Shown here: piece after piece, positions 53,517 to 60,697 of the stretch
Position numbering within the stretch: position 1 is the stretch's first letter
Layout of the letters: every line of letters begins with the position of its first letter
Assembly: GCF_016741775.1 (NCBI RefSeq)
Contig: NZ_JAERRK010000001.1
Location: forward strand, 620,001 to 684,000
Direction: 5' to 3'
Source of the DNA: Streptomyces actinomycinicus
GTDB lineage: Bacteria > Actinomycetota > Actinomycetes > Streptomycetales > Streptomycetaceae
Length of the DNA: 64,000 bases
Translations under genes and position numbers: made by a program
Notes under the pieces: generated by a model
What the model was told of the DNA's origin: nothing
The model's input: the letters and a program-made list of their open reading frames with translations, nothing else
The model's database searches: none

Positions 53517-54254
53517 ATGGGTTTCTTCGACGGACTGCTGGGCGGGCGCGCCGCCGACTTCGACTCGGGCAACGCCTCGACCAACGCCATCGAACTCACC
53601 AGGCGGCACCAGACGGTGTCCCTCACCAAACAGGACGCGGCCACCGGCCATCTGCGCATCAACCTCAACTGGCGGATGCGGACCTCCGACTTCGGCGGCG
53701 GCCGGAGCACCAGTCTGCTCCGTCACCCCTTCAAGGCCCTGAAACCGCCGGAGGTCCTCGGCCACGGGCAGAGCATGGTCAACGTCGACCTCGACCTGGG
53801 CTGCCTGTACGAGCTGGCCGACGGCACCAAGGGGGTCGTACAGCCGCTCGGCGGGTACCTCGGCGACGTCAACGCACCGCCGTACATCAAACTCAGCGGC
53901 GACGACCGGTTCGGCTCGGCGTCCGGTGAGACCATGTACGTCAATCTCGACCACCGCGAGGCCCTCAAGAGGCTGCTGGTCTTCGTCTACATCTACGACC
54001 AGACCCCCGCCTTCGACCGTACGCACGCGGTCGTCACCCTCTACCCCAGCAACGGCCCCCGCATCGAGATAGGCCTGGACGAACGCCATCCCCAGGCACG
54101 CTCCTGCGCCGTCGTCATGATCGAGAACGTCAAGGGCGAACTGATCGTCCGCCGGGAGGTGAAGTTCGTCTACGGCTTCCAGGGCGAACTGGACCGCCTG
54201 TACGGCTGGGGCCTCCAGTGGGGCAGGGGCTACAAGGCCAAGGCCGACAAGTGA
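53517..54254 (+). CDS. TerD-like protein, tellurium-resistance associated
   Basis: 245 aa. MGFFDGLLGGRAADFDSGNA starts it; TRRHQTVSLTKQDAATGHLR and NLNWRMRTSDFGGGRSTSLL resemble the N-terminal TerD core, and MVNVDLDLGCLYELADGTKG and KLSGDDRFGSASGETMYVNL the calcium-binding loop and strand region. The remainder (FVYIYDQTPAFDRTHAVVTL) matches the C-terminal strand of long Ter proteins. Its TerD-family relation is clear but more distant than the others. It follows the DUF475 gene by 88 bp, after a hairpin. Confidence 0.85.
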   Translation: MGFFDGLLGGRAADFDSGNASTNAIELTRRHQTVSLTKQDAATGHLRINLNWRMRTSDFGGGRSTSLLRHPFKALKPPEVLGHGQSMVNVDLDLGCLYELADGTKGVVQPLGGYLGDVNAPPYIKLSGDDRFGSASGETMYVNLDHREALKRLLVFVYIYDQTPAFDRTHAVVTLYPSNGPRIEIGLDERHPQARSCAVVMIENVKGELIVRREVKFVYGFQGELDRLYGWGLQWGRGYKAKADK

Positions 54255-54270
54255 GCACCCTCAGCCGGAC

Positions 54271-54322
54271 GCGCCCGTCGGGGGCGCGGGGAACTGCGCG
54301 ACCACCCGACGACCACCCGCAG
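54271..54322. repeat. Dispersed element copy after a Ter gene
   Basis: gcgcccgtcgggggcgcggg then gaactgcgcgaccacccgac and gaccacccgcag, equal in plan to the copy at 12938. It lies between two convergent Ter genes. Confidence 0.65.
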
Positions 54323-54363
54323 CCGCCGGACCACCGGAACCCCCGGGCCATCAGGCGAACCGA

Positions 54364-55131
54364 CTACCGCCCGATGAACTGAGGCCCCTGCGGCGGCAGC
54401 CGGAAGTTCGGATCGGCCCCCACCGGCACCGGCGCCGGCCGGGACGGAGGGTACCCGTACGCCGGCTGCCCTGACGCCGGCTGCGGATACCCGTACGCCG
54501 GCTGCTGCGCCGGAAGCGCGGACGTCGGCAGCTCCGGGGGCAACGGCTGTGCCGCCGGCTCGGCCGGCGCCGGCTCGTCCGCCCCCTCCGACTCGTCCAC
54601 CGAGATGCCGTAGTCCGTGGCCAGGCCCTTCAGCCCGTTCGAGTAGCCCTCGCCCAGCGCGCGGAACTTCCAGCCCTCCCCGCGCCGGTACAGCTCGCCG
54701 CAGATCAGCGCCGTCTCCGCGCCGGTCTCCGGCTTGATCTCGAACCGGGCCAGCGGCTCGCCGTCGGCGACCGCCGCGTCGTACAGCATGATGCACAGCG
54801 CCGGTACGTGGTCGAAGGACACCCCGTCCGCCGAGGCGACCAGCAGGACGCGGCCGATGTCCGGTTCGACGCCGGAGAGGTCTGTCTGGATCGTGTCGGT
54901 CAGGCCCTCGGCGACCCGCTTCTTGCCCAGCCGCCACACCATGCCGGACGGATGCCGGGGCTGGTTGTAGAAGACGAAGTCCTCGTCCGAGCGCACACGG
55001 CCGTCGGGACCCAGCAGCAGCGCCGAGGCGTCCACGTCCGGTACCCCCTGCCCGGGCGTCCAGCGCAGCACGGCGCGCACCGTGGTGGCCTCCAGCGGGA
55101 CGTTCGACCCCTTCAGCATCGCGTGCGTCAT
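54364..55131 (-). CDS. TerD-family protein with Pro/Tyr-rich C-terminal tail
   Basis: 255 aa. TerD domain over residues 1-175: [39 protein letters not shown], and [20 protein letters not shown]. Acidic Ca2+ loops are partly changed compared with the first two copies. After residue 180 the tail is disordered: acidic [20 protein letters not shown], then [20 protein letters not shown] repeats, perhaps a partner-binding arm. It runs opposite to the terD run and is divergent from the HpcH-like gene with a 177-bp gap that could hold a shared regulatory region. Confidence 0.92.
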   Translation of the reverse strand: MTHAMLKGSNVPLEATTVRAVLRWTPGQGVPDVDASALLLGPDGRVRSDEDFVFYNQPRHPSGMVWRLGKKRVAEGLTDTIQTDLSGVEPDIGRVLLVASADGVSFDHVPALCIMLYDAAVADGEPLARFEIKPETGAETALICGELYRRGEGWKFRALGEGYSNGLKGLATDYGISVDESEGADEPAPAEPAAQPLPPELPTSALPAQQPAYGYPQPASGQPAYGYPPSRPAPVPVGADPNFRLPPQGPQFIGR

Positions 55132-55308
55132 GCGGTCATCCTGCCTTCTCGGTCCTGGTCACGACAATGCGGGGTGGGATGCCGCCGACATGGGCGAGTT
55201 ACCGGAAATTCATGCCCGCAGGGAACCCACGACATGGATCCCTACGTACTATTACCGGCCACCCTTTACCGAACACACAGACTCGGCGCGCACCGCTCGA
55301 GGAGTCCT

Positions 55309-56514
55309 ATGCGTCATTTCGGGCACATCGCCCCCGAGGTGCGGCAGCGCCTCTTCCATCAGGAGCCGTGCGAGTTCACCGCCGACTCCCCGGCCCGGCT
55401 GCTCTCCGCGGCCCTGGGCGCCACGCTGTACAGTCCGGCCACCCGGCCGCGGCTCGCCGACGACATCGTCAGACAGGCGGGGAACGGCGTGGTCTCGATG
55501 GTGCTGTGCCTGGAGGACTCGATCGACGACGCGGACGTCATGGCGGCCGAGGAGAACCTCGTCCGGCAGTTCGCCGACCTGGACGCCCGCTCGCGGACGC
55601 CCGGCCCCGATCGAGCAGCGGGTGCCCCCGCCGCCGCGGAGCCGCCCCTGCTGTTCATCCGGGTGCGCGCCCCCCAGCAGATCCCCGACCTGGTCCGCCG
55701 CCTCGGCCCGTCCGCCCGGCTGCTGTCCGGATTCGTGCTGCCCAAGTTCACCGAGGGACGCGGCACACCGTTCCTGGAGGCGCTGACCATGGCCGAGACG
55801 GCCGCCGGCCGGCGGTTCTTCGCCATGCCCGTCCTGGAGTCCCCCGAGCTGCTCTACCGCGAGTCGCGCGTGGAGACCCTGGAGGGCATCTTCCGGGCCG
55901 TCGACAAGTACCGCGACCGGGTCCTGGCCCTCCGCCTCGGCGTGACCGACTTCTGCTCCTCCTACGGCCTGCGCCGGGCCCCCGACATGACCGCCTACGA
56001 CGTCCAGATCGTCGCCTCCGTGATCGCCGACGTAGTGAACATGCTGGCCCGTGCGGACGGCACCGGCTTCACCGTCACCGGCCCGGTCTGGGAGTACTTC
56101 CGCGTATCCGAACGCATGTTCAAGCCGCAGCTCCGGCAGAGCCCCTTCCTGCAGGTGCAGGCCGCCGAGCTGCGCGAGAAGCTCATTGAGCACGCCATGG
56201 ACGGACTGCTCCGGGAGATCTCCCTCGACCAGGCCAACGGACTGCTGGGCAAGACCTGCATCCACCCCTCCCACGTCCTGCCCGTGCACGCACTCTCCGT
56301 GGTCAGCCACGAGGAGTTCAGCGACGCCCAGGACATCCTGCGGCCGGAACGCGGCGGCGGGGGTGTACTCCGGTCGGCCTACACGAACAAGATGAACGAA
56401 GTGAAGCCGCACCGCGCCTGGGCCGAGCGGACCCTGCTCCGCGCCGAGGCGTTCGGCGTCGCCCACGAGGACGTCGGCTTCGTGGAACTGCTCGCCGCCG
56501 GCATACCCGGCTGA
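55309..56514 (+). CDS. HpcH/HpaI/CitE-like C-C lyase of the Ter biosynthetic module
   Basis: 401 aa from ATG 55309 with GAGGAG upstream. The CitE/HpcH fold: RLLSALGATLYSPATRP-type start, MVLCLEDSIDDADVMAAEEN (metal-binding E-D), LLFIRVRAPQQIPDLVRRL, SGFVLPKFTEGRGTPFLEAL and RRFFAMPVLESPELLYRESR, LRLGVTDFCSSYGLRRAPDM. Such enzymes cleave or form C-C bonds in hydroxy-acid CoA esters or sugar acids. In the Ter context a TIM-barrel lyase of this group is predicted to help make a nucleoside-like metabolite. It heads a tightly spaced operon with the phosphoribosyltransferase and HAD genes (27 bp and -1 bp). Confidence 0.88.
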   Translation: MRHFGHIAPEVRQRLFHQEPCEFTADSPARLLSAALGATLYSPATRPRLADDIVRQAGNGVVSMVLCLEDSIDDADVMAAEENLVRQFADLDARSRTPGPDRAAGAPAAAEPPLLFIRVRAPQQIPDLVRRLGPSARLLSGFVLPKFTEGRGTPFLEALTMAETAAGRRFFAMPVLESPELLYRESRVETLEGIFRAVDKYRDRVLALRLGVTDFCSSYGLRRAPDMTAYDVQIVASVIADVVNMLARADGTGFTVTGPVWEYFRVSERMFKPQLRQSPFLQVQAAELREKLIEHAMDGLLREISLDQANGLLGKTCIHPSHVLPVHALSVVSHEEFSDAQDILRPERGGGGVLRSAYTNKMNEVKPHRAWAERTLLRAEAFGVAHEDVGFVELLAAGIPG

Positions 56515-56541
56515 ACCTTTCTCCACCTCTCCAAGGAACGC

Positions 56542-59040
56542 ATGAAGAACGCAGTGAACGACGGGGTCTGGTCCGGCAGCTGGGTCGCCGAGCGGCTCGG
56601 GGTCGAACTCGTGGGCGACGACGGGCTGCCGGCCCTCCTCGGCCTCGCCCTGCGCCGCAACCCCAGGCGGGCCCACCTGCTGGTCTCGAACGTCCTCGGC
56701 AAGCACGTGCCCCAGGTGCCGTCCGTGGTCTACGGGCACGGCTTCCGGCTGGGCCGCGAGGTCGCCGCGCTGCTCGGCGCGGAGGGGGCCGCCGCCGTCG
56801 TCCTCGGCTACGCGGAGACCGCGACCGGGCTGGGGCATGCGGTGGCCGACGGCCTGGGCTCCGTGCCGTACCTGCACTCCACGCGGCGGCCGGTGGCCGG
56901 GGTCGCCCCCGCGGGCGGCTTCGAGGAGTCGCACTCCCACGCCACGTCGCACCTGCTGCTGCCGGAGGACGCCGGGCTGCTGGCCGGGGAGGGGCCGCTG
57001 GTGCTGGTGGACGACGAGTTCTCCACCGGCAACACCGTGCTCAACACCATCCGCGACCTGCACGAGCGGTATCCGCGGGGCCGGTACGTGGTGGTCGCGC
57101 TGGTCGACATGCGGTCCGCCGGGGACACGGCTCGTCTCCAGCGGTTCGCGCAGGACATCGGGGCGCGGGTGGACCTGGTCGCCGCGGCCTCCGGGACGGT
57201 GCGCCTGCCGGAGGGCGTGCTGGAGCGGGGACAGCGGCTGGTGGCGGAGTACGAAGCCGCCGCGACCGGGGCCGACCTGACCGGTCGCGCCCTCGCGGCG
57301 GAGCCGCACCACGTCCCGCCCCGCGCCGCCCACGGGGCGCACCGGTCCGGCGGCATCCGAGCGGTCGACCTGCACTGGCCCCCCGGCCTCCCCGACGGCG
57401 GCCGGCACGGGTTCACGCCCGGTCACCGGCAACGTCTGGAGGCCGCGCTGCCCGCCATGGCCGGCCGCATAGCCGACGCCCTGCCCGCCGGTGCCCGCCG
57501 TGTCCTCGTCCTCGGCTTCGAAGAGCTGATGTACGCCCCGCTGCGGCTCGCCCGGGAGCTGGAGGGGCGGGTCGCGGGCGAGGTGCGGTTCTCCACCACC
57601 ACCCGGTCGCCCGTCCTCGCGGTCGACGACCCCGGCTACGCGATCCGCACCCGGCTGGTGTTCCCGGCGCACGACGACCCGGCCGACGGTCCCGGTGACC
57701 GCTACGCCTACAACGTGGCCGGCGGCTGCTTCGACGCCGTCGTCGCCGTGGTCGACTCGGTCGCCGACACCCCCGCCCTGCACGCGCCCGACGGACTGCT
57801 GGCCCGCCTCGCCGAGCACGTGCCGCACGTCCTGCTGGCGGTCGTCCCCTCGTACGTCCCGCCCGCTCCCGAAAGGCCGGCCATGCTGCCCGAGCCCCTC
57901 CGTGGCCCCGCATTCTCCTCGTACGCGCCGGAGGAGGTCGGCTGGCTGCTGCAGGACCTCTCCGACGTCACCCTGGAGGCGCCGACCGAGGAGCGGGAGG
58001 AGGCCATCCAGAGCGGGGGCGCGCACTACGCCGAGTCGCTGCCGGTGGAGTACCAGCCCAGCGCGCAGTACCAGGAGCTGTTCCACACGGCGCTCCAGGC
58101 CTCGGCCGCCCGGATCGCGCAGGCCGTCGGTGCGGTCACCGAGACCGTCCTCACCGAGCGGTCGCCCCGCCCGGTGCTGGTCTCCCTCGCCCGTGCGGGC
58201 ACCCCGGTCGGCATCCTGATGCGCCGCTGGGCCCGGTTCCGCCACGGCCTCGACCTGCCCCACTACGCCGTGTCGATCGTGCGCGGCCGGGGCATCGACG
58301 CCAACGCGCTGCGCTGGCTCGCCGCCCACCACGACCCCCGGGACGTCGTGTTCGTCGACGGCTGGACCGGCAAGGGCGCGATCACCCGCGAACTCTCCCA
58401 GGCCGTCGCGGAGTTCGAGGAGAGGGAGGGCGTCACCGGCTTCGACCCGGAGATCGCCGTCCTCGCCGACCCCGGGTCCTGCGTGCGCACCTACGGCACC
58501 CGCGAGGATTTCCTCATCCCCTCCGCCTGCCTCAATTCGACTGTTTCCGGACTGATTTCGCGAACGGTGCTGCGCGCGGACCTGGTCGGCCCGGACGACT
58601 TCCACGGCGCCAAGTTCTACCGGGAACTGGCCGGCTCCGACGTGTCCGTGGCCTTCCTGGACGCCGTCTCCGCCCGCTTCCCGGAGGTCGCCGACGCCGT
58701 CGACGGCGCGGTCAAGGAGCTGCTCGCCGCGGACCGGGCCCCGACCTGGGCGGGCTGGCGGGCGGTCGAGCGGATCAGCGAGGAGTACGGCATCCACGAC
58801 GTGAACCTCGTCAAGCCGGGCGTCGGCGAGACCACCCGGGTGCTGCTGCGCCGGGTGCCCTGGAGGATCCTCGCCCGGGCGGGGGCCGGCGCCGACCTGG
58901 ACCATGTGCGGCTGCTGGCCGAACAGCGGGGGGTGCCGGTGGAGGAGGTCGGCGAACTGCCGTACACCTGTGTCGGGCTGATCCACCCCAAGTACACACG
59001 GGGCGCCACGGGCGCCGACGGGAAGGCGGTGCACGTCTGA
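56542..59040 (+). CDS. Fused PRTase - TRSP - PRTase-like - PELOTA protein
   Basis: 832 aa. The first phosphoribosyltransferase domain (about 1-245) has the PRPP loop LVLVDDEFSTGNTVLNT at 153-169. The TRSP domain (about 270-400) carries the TTTRSP signature near 352-357 and FPAHDDPADGPGDRYAYN. A second region (about 485-700), which I think matches the StiP/PRTase-like family, holds a PRPP-like loop VVFVDGWTGKGAITREL at 602-617 and VSLARAGTPVGILMRRW. A PELOTA-type domain ends it (about 750-820: LVKPGVGETTRVLLRRVPWR, YTCVGLIHP). In the Ter pathway proposed by Anantharaman, Iyer and Aravind the PRTase/PELOTA pieces may attach a ribose to make a nucleoside-like signal. Here they are in one chain; the enzyme reaction is unproven. 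Confidence 0.85.
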   Translation: MKNAVNDGVWSGSWVAERLGVELVGDDGLPALLGLALRRNPRRAHLLVSNVLGKHVPQVPSVVYGHGFRLGREVAALLGAEGAAAVVLGYAETATGLGHAVADGLGSVPYLHSTRRPVAGVAPAGGFEESHSHATSHLLLPEDAGLLAGEGPLVLVDDEFSTGNTVLNTIRDLHERYPRGRYVVVALVDMRSAGDTARLQRFAQDIGARVDLVAAASGTVRLPEGVLERGQRLVAEYEAAATGADLTGRALAAEPHHVPPRAAHGAHRSGGIRAVDLHWPPGLPDGGRHGFTPGHRQRLEAALPAMAGRIADALPAGARRVLVLGFEELMYAPLRLARELEGRVAGEVRFSTTTRSPVLAVDDPGYAIRTRLVFPAHDDPADGPGDRYAYNVAGGCFDAVVAVVDSVADTPALHAPDGLLARLAEHVPHVLLAVVPSYVPPAPERPAMLPEPLRGPAFSSYAPEEVGWLLQDLSDVTLEAPTEEREEAIQSGGAHYAESLPVEYQPSAQYQELFHTALQASAARIAQAVGAVTETVLTERSPRPVLVSLARAGTPVGILMRRWARFRHGLDLPHYAVSIVRGRGIDANALRWLAAHHDPRDVVFVDGWTGKGAITRELSQAVAEFEEREGVTGFDPEIAVLADPGSCVRTYGTREDFLIPSACLNSTVSGLISRTVLRADLVGPDDFHGAKFYRELAGSDVSVAFLDAVSARFPEVADAVDGAVKELLAADRAPTWAGWRAVERISEEYGIHDVNLVKPGVGETTRVLLRRVPWRILARAGAGADLDHVRLLAEQRGVPVEEVGELPYTCVGLIHPKYTRGATGADGKAVHV

Positions 59041-59870
59041 TGCCGGTGCTGGTGGCGAGCGACCTCGACCGGACGCTCATCTATTCGTCGGCGGCCCTCG
59101 CGCTGACCATGCCGGACGCGCGGGCGCCCCGGCTGCTGTGCGTGGAGGTGCACGAGGCCAAGCCGCTCTCCTATATGACGGAGACCGCGGCCGAGCTGCT
59201 GACCGGCCTCGGCGACGCGGCCGTCTTCGTGCCGACCACGACCCGGACGCGCAAACAGTACCAGCGCATCAACCTGCCGGGGCCGCCGCCGAAGTACGCG
59301 ATCTGCGCCAACGGCGGGCACCTGCTGGTCGACGGGGTCACCGACGCCGACTGGCACAGGAGCGTGCAGGCGCGGCTGGCCGACGAGTGCGCCCCGCTGG
59401 ACGAGGTCCGCGAGCACCTGCTGCGGGCGGCCGATCCGGTGTGGGTGCGCAAGCACCGGGTCGCCGAGGACCTGTTCGCCTATCTGGTGGTCGAGCGCGA
59501 GCTGCTGCCCGAGGACTGGGTGAAGGAGCTGGCGGTGTGGGCGGAGAACCGGGGCTGGACGGTGTCCCTGCAGGGCCGCAAGATCTACGCCGTCCCGAAG
59601 CCGCTCACCAAGAGCGCGGCGGTCCGTGAGGTCGCCCGCCGTGCCGGCGCGGAGCTGACGCTGGCCGCGGGGGACTCCCTGCTCGACGCCGACCTGCTGC
59701 TGGCCGCCGACCGTGGCTGGCGCCCCGGCCACGGCGAGCTGGCCGACAGCGGCTGGACCGCGCCGGAGATCGCCGCGTTGCCGGAGCGGGGGGTGCTGGC
59801 GGGGGAGCGGATCCTGCGGGAGTTCCTGAGAGTGGCCCGGGGGTCGGCGGCGGCGGGCCAACCGCTGTAG
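59040..59870 (+). CDS. HAD-superfamily phosphatase of the Ter biosynthetic module
   Basis: 276 aa. The HAD nucleophile motif is VLVASDLDRTLIYSS (D-x-D-x-T) near residue 8; motif II Thr is in VPTTTRTRKQY and motif III/IV in LTKSAAVREV (Lys) and LAAGDSLLDADLLLAADRG (acidic pair). Cap region PPPKYAICANGGHLLVDGV. It begins one base before the fusion gene's stop codon ends (TGATG), so it is coupled to it. It should dephosphorylate the product of the upstream genes, as predicted for the HAD member of the Ter metabolite pathway. Confidence 0.9.
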   Translation: MPVLVASDLDRTLIYSSAALALTMPDARAPRLLCVEVHEAKPLSYMTETAAELLTGLGDAAVFVPTTTRTRKQYQRINLPGPPPKYAICANGGHLLVDGVTDADWHRSVQARLADECAPLDEVREHLLRAADPVWVRKHRVAEDLFAYLVVERELLPEDWVKELAVWAENRGWTVSLQGRKIYAVPKPLTKSAAVREVARRAGAELTLAAGDSLLDADLLLAADRGWRPGHGELADSGWTAPEIAALPERGVLAGERILREFLRVARGSAAAGQPL

Positions 59871-59884
59871 GCGAACGGGCGCGG

Positions 59885-60020
59885 GCCGACGCGTGTGGGC
59901 CGACGCGTGTGGGCCGACGGGGGCCGGTCAACGGGCGTGGGCCGACGGTTCTCGGTCAACGGGTGCCGGTCAACGGGCGTGGGTGAACGTCCGTGGGCCA
60001 ACACCCGTAGATCAACACAT
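59885..60020. repeat. Short imperfect tandem repeats after the HAD gene
   Basis: gggccgacgcgtgt-type 14-bp units and caacgggcgtgggccgacgg-type units alternate over 136 bp (for example at 59885, 59899 and 59930). No gene is visible from 59871 to 60050. Confidence 0.6.
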
Positions 60021-60050
60021 GCAGACCGATTTCGCTCAGGCGCAGCAGCC

Positions 60051-60281
60051 TCAGCCGCAGCACCCTCCGCCGCAGCACCCGCCGCCCCCGCCGCCCCGGG
60101 GCGCCGGCGCCGGTGCCGCCGCGGAGGCGCGCGACACGCCGCCCACGGCCACGGTCGACAGAAGCTTCACCGTGTCGTCGTGGCCCGCGGGACAGCTCGC
60201 GGGGGCGGCGGACTCCGCCATCGGACGGTTCAGTTCGAAGGTGTCGCCGCAGGTCCGGCAGCGGTACTCGTAGCGAGGCAT
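60051..60281 (-). CDS. FmdB-family zinc-ribbon protein
   Basis: 76 aa. MPRYEYRCRTCGDTFELNRP gives the FmdB start (CxxC), and SCPAGHDDTVKLLSTVAVGG the second Cys/His pair. It ends in a Gly/Cys tail (GGGGGGCCGGGCCG), common in this family and perhaps metal-binding. Small, cytosolic, function unknown; FmdB-like proteins are often linked to amide metabolism only by name. Confidence 0.88.
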   Translation of the reverse strand: MPRYEYRCRTCGDTFELNRPMAESAAPASCPAGHDDTVKLLSTVAVGGVSRASAAAPAPAPRGGGGGGCCGGGCCG

Positions 60282-60458
60282 GGGCCCAGGTTAACCGTCG
60301 AGGTCCCGCCGGGAGCATCTCAATGTTTCATGAGTGTTGCTTTCTATCCGGCATATGTGCGGGGCATTCGAAAACCTTACTGATAATTTGTGAACGCCGT
60401 TGCGAGGATGCTCAGCTCACCCGCGCGAGCAAGACCTAGTGCGGAGGGAGACGCAGGC

Positions 60459-60697
60459 GTGACCGATGCGTCGCAGGGGGAGGACGGCCCCATGGGGGGT
60501 GGCCGTGGCGAGAAGCCGCAGAGCGCCGACGAGACCTTGCATCTGAGGGTCGACGCCCTCAGGGCGGACGAGACCATGCAGCTGCGCGTCCCCCGCCGCC
60601 GGAGCCGGCCGCTCCGGGCGGCGGCCGGGCCGAGCGGCGCCGTACCGCGCGCTCCGCCGGGCGGGAGCGCACCGCGACCGCGGCGGCGAGCGCGACC
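60459..60697 (+). other. N-terminal coding segment of the transglycosylase gene in a different frame
   Basis: GTG 60459 follows a strong ribosome site (GGAGGGAG, 60443-60450) and encodes TDASQGEDGPMGGGRGEKPQ then DETMQLRV in frame with typical codon use. After the C5 run at 60590-60594 that frame turns into an Arg/Pro-rich shadow and stops at 60752, while the next frame (-1) reads PPPPEPAAPGGGRAERRRTA then ATAAASATM, joining smoothly to the ATG at 60698. One missing base in the C-run would repair it. See the next entry. Confidence 0.55.

Noticed and set aside
55252..59034. 1260-aa minus-strand frame opposite the Ter biosynthetic genes
   Set aside because: It is the antisense shadow of three clear genes; it lacks any motif and its composition is His/Asp/Gly-rich as expected of the complement.
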